From Streptomyces sp. A2-16 (GTDB lineage Bacteria > Actinomycetota > Actinomycetes > Streptomycetales > Streptomycetaceae), in NCBI RefSeq assembly GCF_018128905.1, contig NZ_CP063808.1, positions 8,742,001 to 8,806,000 on the forward strand: 64,000 nucleotides of DNA, written 5' to 3'. Shown piece after piece: positions 1-9,000 of this stretch. The stretch's first letter is position 1, and every line of letters begins with the position of its first letter. Below the pieces are notes generated by a model, which saw only the letters and a program-made list of their open reading frames with translations, was not told where the DNA came from and searched no databases. Position numbers and translations under genes: made by a program.

Positions 1-234
1 GCTCGATCCAGCGGCCGCCCCTGTTCTGGGGTGCGGGGGCTGTACTAGGGGCTGTCATGACGCCTCCACGGTGCGACGGGTCTCAGGTCCTGCTACGAGT
101 GACTGACCCCGAAGGTAGGGAGGGCGCGTTTCCTGCCTGTGTTTCACCGGGTGACCGGAAAGGAACTTCGCTCTCACCCCGGGGACGGGCGGGATGAGAG
201 GTCGTGGGTACTTTGTGTTACGAAAACCTCCGCG
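1..234. other. Left-edge segment with no supportable gene
   Basis: I see no reading frame with convincing coding character here. The segment lies beyond the 3' end of the small minus-strand hypothetical gene that ends at 235 and may contain the tail of something cut by the window edge. No tRNA cloverleaf or clear attachment-site repeat was recognised. Confidence 0.3.
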
Positions 235-561
235 TCAGTGTTCACCGTCCTGAGAGTCGTCGTACTCCTCAAGGATCCGCAGCCCGAGATCGGACTCCCA
301 GTCCAGAGCCCATCGCCGCAGCTCAGCGATGCCTTCGGGGCTGAGCCCACAGGCGGCGAACTCCTCGTCACCGACCCATACGACACTCTCGAGCCGCTCC
401 CGCAGCTCCCCCAGCTCCCACGGGTCGAGCTCGCCCAACTGCTCCAGCTCTATCGCGGAGCGGTATTGGCAGGCCGCGTGCACGTCGATCACGTCTTGGG
501 GGAGACCGCGGTCGAGGAGGGTGCGCATCAGCAGGGAGAAAGGGCTCGGGACGGCGTCCAC
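235..561 (-). CDS. Small acidic hypothetical protein, possibly a remnant
   Basis: A small acidic protein of about 108 residues, not recognised. The C-terminal 95 residues look real: they are rich in Glu and Leu (ELDPWELGELRERLESVVW), with few of the Arg/Pro runs typical of shadow frames. I chose a GTG at 561 because a GGAGA stretch lies just upstream; an ATG at 528 would give 97 residues. The frame stays open further upstream but becomes Arg/Pro-rich and is probably not coding. It lies in a decayed stretch beside an insertion sequence, so it could be an intact small gene or the tail of a longer one. No function is proposed. Confidence 0.4.
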   Translation of the reverse strand: MDAVPSPFSLLMRTLLDRGLPQDVIDVHAACQYRSAIELEQLGELDPWELGELRERLESVVWVGDEEFAACGLSPEGIAELRRWALDWESDLGLRILEEYDDSQDGEH

Positions 562-1175
562 TACTGACCTCGAATCTCTCCAGCTTGGTCTGGTGCCCGG
601 TGAGTGTCTGGCCCACCTCGTGGATGACCAGGGTCCCAGCCGTCCTGAAGGCGATGGCAGCCGACTTCGCGCGACAACACGGGGATCCCTCCGGCACCAA
701 CCAGATCCGGCCCGCCATCCCGGCCGACGGGACCGCGGCTCGCTCACTGTCCTGCCTCGGCCTGGCACACCGGTTCAAGGAGTACGGCGTCGAGATCGGC
801 TACGGCCAGGACACCGGGGTCTGGTCATCGGCGCGAACGGGGCGAGCTTTGTTACGTCACCGGTTACCCGCACGGTCGTGCGTGAGACACGTCGCAGGTC
901 AGCGCATGATTTACGTTCTGCTGGCGTCCGTGGTTGTGCGGGAGAAGCCGTGGGGGTTGCTGTCGCTACCGCCGTCAGGAGTCGGGCGGCTGGCACTGGT
1001 GCCATTGCTCGCCCGCCGGTCACCACGGAGTTTGTCGGGCCACCGTGTACGCGGTTGGGCCGGTGAGTCCTGTCCCTGTGACGTCGAGCATCTAGAACTG
1101 CCGATCATCGTTGACACCTGGGTCTCCGATCACTACAGAGATCCACATGCCGAAGCCCAGCCCAACCATCCGCCC
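562..1175. other. Degenerate segment left of the IS element
   Basis: Several frames stay open here on both strands but none reads as a recognisable protein. One plus-strand stretch (about 630 to 830, containing QHGDPSGTNQIRPAIPADG) has somewhat protein-like composition and could be a fragment of an old gene. The left end of the neighbouring IS element must lie somewhere between about 1060 and 1150; a TGT at 1066 or 1076 is compatible with IS481-type ends, but I cannot prove it. Confidence 0.3.
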
Positions 1176-2106
1176 CTTGACCGTGAGACCGAGCGGCGCC
1201 TGGCGGTAATACACCACGTCGAAGAGGTCACCGGCAACGTCGCGATGTCCTGACAGGTACTTCGGGATCAGCTGGCAGGCGTACTGCACCTGGTACCGCC
1301 GCTACCGGGCCGAGGGCGTCGAGGGCCTGCGCCCCCGTTCCAAGGCCCCCAAGCACAGCCCCACCGCGACGCACGTCGAGGTGGTCGGGAAGATCATCTA
1401 CCTGAGGCAGAACTACCACTTCGGGCCCGAGAAGATCGCGATGCACCTCAAGCGATACCACGACGCCACCATCAGCAAGTCGGGTGTGTGGCGGATCCTC
1501 AACCGCCTGGACATGGGCCGCCTGCCGACCTCCCGGCGCTACAAGCGCCACGACCGCCGATGGAAGCGCTACGAGAAGCAACTGCCCGGCCACCGCGTGC
1601 AGATCGACGTGAAGTTCATCGAACCGCTCGCCTCGATGCCCCGGGGCCGCCGCAGCGGTCGCAACAAGTACTTCCAGTTCACCACAATCGACGACTGCAC
1701 GAGGCTACGGGTGCTGCGGATCTACCCGACCTTGAACCAGGCCACCGAGATCCAGTTCCTCGACTACGTCATCCAGCGTCTGCCGTTCCAGATCAAGGTG
1801 ATCCAGACGGACAACGGCGCCGAGTTCCAATCTGCGCTCCACTGGCACGTTCTGGACAAGGGCATTGCCCACACCTACATCAAGCCGCCCACCCCGCGCC
1901 TGAACGGCAAGGTTGAGCGCTCTCCCCGGATCGACGCTGAGGAGTTCTACCGGCTCCTCGACGGCGTCATCATCGACGATGCCGAGGTCTTCAACGACAA
2001 GCTGCGTGAGTGGGAGGACTACTACAACTACCGTCGCCCGCACGGCGGTCTCGGCGGCCAGACACCCTACGAACGCCTCAAGCGGAAGACCACGACTCAG
2101 GCGTAA
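1176..2106 (+). pseudogene. IS481-family transposase, frameshifted
   Basis: Remnant of an IS481/IS3-like DDE transposase. The N-terminal helix-turn-helix region begins near 1176 (LDRETERRLAVIHHVEEV) and reads to a TGA at 1251-1253. Homology resumes at once in the next frame as RYFGISWQAY and continues to the stop at 2106, so one extra base near 1251 breaks the gene. The catalytic core is visible in the second frame: first Asp in VQIDVKFIE, second Asp in IQTDNGAEF, and Glu in NGKVERSPRIDAEEFY. The usual His of the VERSHR motif is Pro here. No start codon is obvious for the first frame. An internal GTG at 1381 would give 241 residues lacking the DNA-binding part. It is probably inactive. Confidence 0.85.
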
Positions 2107-2109
2107 TCG

Positions 2110-2507
2110 GTGATAGTCAGCTGCACACGCCGCATCGCCCTTCCCACCCGCTGCGTCCAGTCGCTGAAGCTCCAACACAAGCAGCGGCAGCGTGAGGCCA
2201 CGGGCATCACATGGCAGCACGACGGGCACGCGTTTACCACCACACAGGGCCGACCGATCGACCCGACCAACCTCACCCGCACCTTCCTCACGCTCCTCCA
2301 CAAGGCCGGCCTCCGCCGCATCCGCTTCCACGACCTCCGCCACTCCACCGCCACCCTGCTCCTGGACACGGCGTCGAACTCATCGTGATCAAGGAACTCC
2401 TTGGCCACGCCTACATCGGCGTCACCGCCACCGTCTATGCCCACGTCCGACTACGCCTCCAGCGCGATGCCATCGACCTCCTCGGCCGCGCCCTCGGCCG
2501 TCCCTGA
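2110..2507 (+). pseudogene. Tyrosine recombinase (phage-type integrase) C-terminal fragment
   Basis: Only the catalytic C-terminal part of a site-specific tyrosine recombinase remains. The first frame carries RRIALPTRC and the Arg-containing box RFHDLRHSTATLLL, then runs into a stop near 2388. The rest of the domain continues in another frame from about 2368: GVELIVIKELLGHA, then VYAHVRLRLQRD with the presumed tyrosine nucleophile, ending at 2507. One missing base near 2368 explains the break. The N-terminal half is absent and the homology starts just after the transposase stop, so the IS probably truncated it by insertion or by a deletion. It cannot encode a working recombinase, but it marks the remains of an integrated element. 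Confidence 0.8.
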
Positions 2508-2514
2508 CATACGC

Positions 2515-2557
2515 ACGGCAACGGCGGCGGACGCGTGGTGTCCGCCGCCGTTGCCGT
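2515..2557 (+). terminator. Strong hairpin after the integrase fragment
   Basis: A perfect 18-bp inverted repeat (2515-2532 and 2540-2557) encloses a 7-base loop. The arms start ACGGCAACGG and end CCGTTGCCGT. There is no U-tract, as is usual in Streptomyces. It follows the recombinase stop at 2507 by 7 bases and faces the convergent immunity gene. Confidence 0.7.
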
Positions 2558-2659
2558 CAACTACTGCCGTCAGGGGCGCTCAGGAACGCCGTCCCACACA
2601 AGGGAAACCAAGTCAAATTCGCATGGCAACCCTCCGACGCGTGCTTCCGTGTTGCGCCG

Positions 2660-3061
2660 TCAGAAGCTCCCTGCTGCGTACGCAGAGATCCGCAAGATCG
2701 TCGCTTCGTCCGCGGCGCCTCGAAGCCTTACGGAATCGGATTCGGCGGAGAACTGAAGCAAGCCGCTCTTTTCCACCTTCAGATCACACAAAGAGTTGGT
2801 CGCCAGTCTGTCAATCGAGATCTCATGCAGACCACCAAAGGAGACTTCGAGCTGAACCACGTTCATGCCATCGCGCCGCCATTTCGCAGGGGGCTGCCCT
2901 GGGAAAGTTGGCAGATCGAATCGCAGGCGAAGCGTAGGACCATTCGGACTCAAGCAGATCTCTTCGATGCGTACACCCTCGAGCGCAGGTACGTCTTCTC
3001 CGTAGATGGCCAGCACCGGCTTCGGGTTGCTGATGGCGTCAATCCACTGCAACTCAAACAC
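2660..3061 (-). CDS. Imm50-like immunity protein for the adjacent RHS toxin
   Basis: A 133-residue cytoplasmic protein with no signal peptide or membrane segment. Its layout fits the Imm50 family: an N-terminal WIDAISNPKPVLAIYG, then an acidic SLE/RIEEICLS strand, GPTLRLRFDLP, and W-containing VVQLEVSFGG strands. Imm50 proteins are found next to polymorphic toxins and are thought to bind and block the toxin tip; that role is inferred here from position. The gene begins 5 bases after the RHS stop (3067) on the same strand, so the two are surely cotranscribed and translationally coupled. The GTG at 3061 touches the AGAGG ribosome site; a TTG at 3052 has better spacing and would give 130 residues. 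Base composition is less GC-rich than most neighbours. Confidence 0.8.
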   Translation of the reverse strand: MFELQWIDAISNPKPVLAIYGEDVPALEGVRIEEICLSPNGPTLRLRFDLPTFPGQPPAKWRRDGMNVVQLEVSFGGLHEISIDRLATNSLCDLKVEKSGLLQFSAESDSVRLRGAADEATILRISAYAAGSF

Positions 3062-3066
3062 CCTCT

Positions 3067-6000
3067 CTAGTACTCATAATGCTGAGCCGTACCCGGGACC
3101 TTCCCAGTCCTCGGATTGCTGTACGGGCGGACATTGAAATGCGCCCCTTGATCGCCCACGCCCCCTTCGCCGTAGTAGTGGCCGTATGAATGATCCTGAA
3201 TGATCACGCGATCGCCGCCGCCGCGCGTGAATACGTATTCGCGGGTCATCACTCGAGTTCCGTCGGGGTTCAAGATATTTTCCCCCTTACGGTTCGTCAT
3301 TGGCACCATGTTCAACTCGTCAGGCTGCTGGCCGTTCGGAATCCCAAGATCCCTCTTCGCCGCCCTGAAGGCCGAGCTACGACTCGGGAGGGTCCGAACC
3401 TCGGGCACACAGTTGCTGTTGTGAACAAGTACCGGCGTTGCCCCCGCCAGCACATAGTACGTGTGCAAGTCGTCGACGGTGAGGTTGTAAGTACGTGCGT
3501 ACTTGGTGAAGGCACGGTTGCCGGTGACGATGACGGTCGCACCCTCATCGGTGAGCAGGGTCATGCCCGACTTCAGTGCCCCCGCGTCGACCCAGTCACC
3601 TTCGGACGGAGACCAGAACGGATGCTCGAAGGTGGCCGTCAGCTTCTCGATGCCGTCCCCTGTTGCGATGGACAGCTCGTTGAATTGCTTGTCGTCCTCC
3701 GTGACGATGAGGCGGGTGACCTTTCTGGGGCCTGACTCACCAGTCCGGGGATCCGTGGCCTCAACCTCGTCACCGAGCTTGATGTCCTCGATGTCCTTGG
3801 TGGTCCCGTCAGCCATCAGAACATCGGCGCCTGCCAGGAAACACTGGGTGCAACCGCCCGCCGGTTTCCTGGAACTGCCGCCCGACATCGGTTTTTCTGC
3901 GCTGGCGTGCAAGGGGCTGCCCGCTACAGCACTGACCGCACCGCCATATCCCATGGACATGTCGCGGAATTGGGTCATCACACTCTTGGGGCACGACTTC
4001 ATGGACCAGCAAACGTTCAGACCCCAGTAGCCCAATTGGTTTGCGGCCGCCTCAGGGTTCGTTCCGTCGGTCAGATATCCCGGCAGACGACCGTTGGTGG
4101 ATTTGACTGTGTTCACGTAGTAGTAGAAACGCCGGATGAACTCGGCGCGCCCATTCCACTTCGTCGGGACAGTGACACCGGGGAATACCTCAGCCGGGTC
4201 GTAGTGGTAGCTGGCCTGTGGGCCATTGCAGTACGAGCAGGGCTTCTCGCCCTTGCGCTGGCCCGTGTAACCCGCCCGCTCCCCGTCTCCGGCCACCGGA
4301 TAGCCGTCTCCGCAGATGTCTCGCCTGCACAGGCCCGAAGGGTCGCTGAAGCTGACCGGGCTGTTGTTCGAGTACGCGTAGCCGTTCATCTGAAGCGGGT
4401 CCGCGAGGTCGATGATCGGGTCTGCGGAGAGGAAGCGACCGCTGCTCTGGTCGTACTCCCGCGCTCCGATATGGGTCAGTCCGGTTGCCGAGTCGTCGAC
4501 ACCGACTCCCAGGTAGCTCCGCTTGTTCGGCCAGGACGCCGGCTTCGCTCCGCGTACTTCGCCGTACGGCTTGAAGTCCCGTCTGGTGACCGTCTGGCCG
4601 CTCGCCACGTCCACCGAGGTGTTCGCCGTGCCCAGGTGGTCGGTGATCAGGACACTGAGCTTGTGACCGGTCGTCGAACCGTTCGTCGCCGTACGGACCA
4701 CCGTGGGAGCGCCCGCCTGGGCGTAGGAGCGGGATGCCTTCGTGACCGTGCCTGTGGCGTTCGTCGTGATCTCGGTCTCGCCGAGGTACAGGGTCGAGCC
4801 CGACGGCGAGTTCTCCAGCAGACGGTTGCCGTCAGCGTCGTAGACGTACGTCGTCGTCGTGCCGTCGTCGGTGATGGTGCCGAGCTTGTTCTCGGCGGTC
4901 CAGGTGAGGTTCTGCGTGGAATCGGCCAGGGCCCGGTCCGTGGTGTTGCCCGACGCGTCGTAGGTGTACGAGCTGCCCTTTCCTGAAGGGTTCGAGCTGA
5001 TCGACACCATCGTGTGCGGCTGAGTCTTGTACGCCGGGGTGGTCGGCGTCGCGGCGATTGTCGTGCCGTAGCCGTACGTGTAAGCGGTGTCCCCGTCGGT
5101 CATCGCGGCGCGGTTGCCGAGCCAGTCGAAGGTGTAGGACTGGCGATAGGAGGTGCCGCCGGTGGAGATGCCGGCCGAGTCGGGGGCCGCTGCGGAGCGG
5201 GAGGCGGACAGAGCGCTGTCAGGGGTGGAGGTGTCCGCTGCCGCATCCGGAGCCTCGGCCACCGGCCCGGAGGAGGCCGCGTAGTCCGTGCGTGGACCCC
5301 AAGTGGTGCCGTTCGCCGACTTGCAGCCGGTGCCCTGGCCGTTCGGTGTGGTCCCCGAGGTCCAGGCGTGGACCAGCTCACCCTGCACGTCGTAGGTGAA
5401 GCACTGCGTGTCCCAGGCCGCGTCCGACAGTTGGCGGGCCTGGGAGGTGATCGTGCCGGCGATGTCGTAGGAGTAGTAGCTGTCGGTGATGCGGTGCGGG
5501 TCGGCAGTCTCGCGGTCGGTGACCGTGCGCTGGAGACGACCCGTGTGCGGGTCCACGAAGTTCGTCGTCCAGACGCGGTAGGGCTGGGCGGCGGAGACCG
5601 TGCGCAGGACTTCGCCGTAGGGCGAGTAGGTCGCGTCGCTCGTGTACCAGGTCTGACCGGAGGTCGACTCCGGCAGGCCGTCGCCGGTGTAACGGGTGAC
5701 TACCTTCTCGCGCGCCAGGCCGCCCACGGCGGGCAGAGTGACGGATAGGGGCTTGCCCGTGGAGGTGTACGTGTAGGTGTAGGCGTACGTGCCGGAGAGG
5801 CCGGTGGTCATCGAGTTGGCCGGGATGACCGTCTCGGCGCCCGTGAGGTGGTACTCGGCGTCGTAGCCGGTGACACGACTGACGTAGTCACCGGTGTCCG
5901 TGTGGCGCTTGGTGGAGGTCGGTCGACCGATGCCGCCCGGTGCCTCGTCGTAGAGATATTCCTTGGAGGGTGTGGCGGTCGCCGAGCCTTGGCGTACGTA

Positions 6001-9000
6001 GCGCACCCGGCCGAGGACGTCGTACTCGGTGAAGGTCTCCTGACCGCGCGCGTCTCGCACCCGGTTGGGGCGGTCAGCGGCGTCGTACCAGGTGTCCGTC
6101 GTGCCTGTGTCGGGGTCGCCGGCGGAGGTCACCCGGCCGCGGGCGTCGTAGGTGTACGTCCAGGCGTTGCCCGCCGGGTCGGTGACCTTGGAGCGGTTAC
6201 CGCGAGCGTCGTACTCGTAGTTGGTCGTGCGGCCCGCGTCGGAGGCGCTCTGGGTGAAGTGCTTGACGGACGTGGTCCGGCCCAGCGCGTCATTGAACGT
6301 CTGTGTCTTCGGCGTCGTGGACCCCGCCGGATCCTCGATCACGCTGTACAGGCCGTACGTGGTCGCTGTCGAGTACTCGAAGCCACCTTCGTGGTAGACC
6401 GAGGCACGCACCTGGCGTTCCAGGCCGTCGTAGCGGTACTTGGTGAAGGACGGCACCAGCGTCTTCGACCGAGGAGCGAACATGACCGGCTCAGGTTGGC
6501 CCTTCGCCAGGTAGCCACTGGTCTTTTCGTAGACCAAGCCGTGGTCGTCGTAGGTGGTGTCCACAATGACCCGGCCCGGGCCGTGGGCCTCGGTCTGCTG
6601 CTGGACCTCGCGGTTCAGGCCGTCGTAGAGGGTGATGCCGGTGCTGTAGGAGCCGTCGTCCTTGAGGGTTCTGACGGTCACCGCGGCCGGCCTGCTCCCG
6701 TCGGAGCCGGCGGTCGCGGGCTGATAGGAGATCGTCACGTTCGGCGACAGCCCGCCGGAGCGGGACGCTGACCAGCCCTTCACCAGGCGGCCGAGCGCGT
6801 CGTACTCGGTGCGCGTCACCCGGTGGTTGGGATCCTCGGTCGTCAGCGCAAGGCCGCGTCCGGGTTCGAAGGTCGTGGTGGTGGCCTGACTCTTGGCGTT
6901 GATGGTCGTGGTGGCGGTGACCGGGCCGCCGCCCGCCGGCGTGTACTGAGTCTCGGTGGTACCGAGGCCCGGCTGGGTGACCGTACGGACGCGGCCGAGA
7001 TCGTCGTACGTAGTAGCGGTGACGACCGAGTGCGAGGTGCCGGCCCCGTCGATCTCGGCTGTCGAGGTGACCATGCCCTTGGTCGGCGCCGCCCCGTAGG
7101 CAAGGCTGTCGTAGGTGTAGCGGGTCGAGGCCATGAGCTTGGTGGCCGGGTCTGCGGTGGCATAGCCGGAGCAGGAGGTGGCGGTGGTGCGTTGTTCCGT
7201 GGGCAACCCGATCAACCACGCCGTGGTGTTGTGAACGTACGACGTCTTGGTGCACGTCTGGTTGGAGAGGGTCTCGCCGCTGCCGTTGGGCTTGACGACG
7301 GACGTCTCGACCTGAGTGGGCAGACCATAGGTGTCGTCGACCGTGGTGAGGGTCCGGACGGCTCGCCAGTTGGTCCAGCCAGTGGCCTCCAGTCGCTGGA
7401 ACTCGTCGGAGCGCTTGACGCCCGTGCGGTGGGCGAGCAGGGGGTCCGCGGTCGTGCCGTCCTCGTTCTCGCGGGCGCGGGAAGCGGTCTGCTTCGACCA
7501 CGGGTAGTTCAGGGTGCGCCTGAGGTCCTGGCCGTCGGAGTCGCGGTAGGTGACGGTCTCGGCGGCCATGCCGGCGTATTGCGGGGCGTCGTCCGCGAGA
7601 AGCGTGTAGGTGCCGGTGGAGTCCTTGACCTCGCCGCCGGTGCCCTGGAAGTAGCGGGTCGCGGAGAGGGACTGGGTCTGTCCTTCGCCCACCGTGGACT
7701 CAAGGTGTGCGCCCTTGATGGTCTTGACCTGCCGGTAGCCGCGCCAGTCGCTGTAGGTGCGCAGCGAGGGACGGGAGAACTCGTCGTCGCTTCTGGCCCA
7801 GGCCGCTCCCTCGTACGAGTAACTCGTGGTGATCGGCCTGCCATGCGAGGTGACCTTGTCGATCTCGGTCACGGAATCGACGACGTACTTGTTGAACCAC
7901 GCCTTCGCTGGAGTCTTCTCATCGCCGTCGGGGGACCAACGCACCGGGTAGCAGGTGCCGTTGGCTTTGCCTTTGTCCTCAGCGGGCGGACTGGCGCAAC
8001 CACCCGTGTACTCGACTTCGATGTCACCGCCGCTCTCGGTGGAGACGACACCGATACGGGGGCGGGTGAAGCCGGGGCGCTGGTCGTTCTTGCCGTTCAG
8101 CACCAGGCCGGGGAGTTGGCGGTCCTTGAGGCGGGAGGCGAGGGGGGAAGTGGAGCCAACCGTGTACGGCGCGAAGCTGACGCCCTGGCTGGACTGGAGT
8201 GTGCCGGTGGTGTCGCCGGGCGCGTATCCGGTGCGGGTGATGGAGTTGAGCCACAAGCCGGGCGCCGTGTCATACCAGTCCTCCGGGAAGGACTGGCGGA
8301 GCGTGTACTTGTCGACCGGACCCAGGCCGGTCTGACCCGCGCGGGCCGCCTTGGTCGTCACCGTGTCCAGACGCATCTGGGTCCAGAACGACGGGAACGC
8401 CGGGCACAGCTTGGACGTGGACTTGCAGTTGAGGTTGCCCGGAGTGTCCCACCAGGCGCGGTAGGCGCCCGGGTCGTCGGTCTTGGCGAAATTGGTCGCC
8501 GCGCACGCCGTGTCCGACTTGAGGCAGCGCTGCTTGACGCCGAAGTCCACGGTCGCCGACGGTTTGGTCAGCCCGTCCGGGCGCATGCCGTATTCGATCG
8601 ACGTCGGGTAGGCATAACGGTCGTACTGCTCGGGCGCCTTGAACTTCTTACGGACGGCGTACCAGTTGGACTCCTGCGCCCAGTTGAGGATCATTGTGTT
8701 GCCGTGAACGTCCACGACCTTGTCCAGGCCCCAACGCCAGGCCTGCTGCTTTCCTGCGCCGCAGCGGGAGTCGGCGAAGACCGAGGCGTTGCAGGGCTCG
8801 CCCGGGTGGTTGCCGAAGACCGGGACGGTCGACACGGAGTTGGTGGTGGCATGACCACCGCCGACCGCGTTCAGACCGTAGTAGTACTGGTTGCCATCGG
8901 TCGTGGTGACCACCCAGTACTCGCCGTTGTTGTCGTCGTTGGTGCCGCCGACGCGATGCTCGACCCGGGTGCCGTCGTCCTGCTGGAGACGATAGGCCTC

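Noticed and set aside
1066..2130. Precise IS ends with TGT...ACA
   Set aside because: A TGTG-type left end near 1076 and an ACA near 2130 can be lined up only loosely, so I did not annotate terminal repeats or a target duplication.
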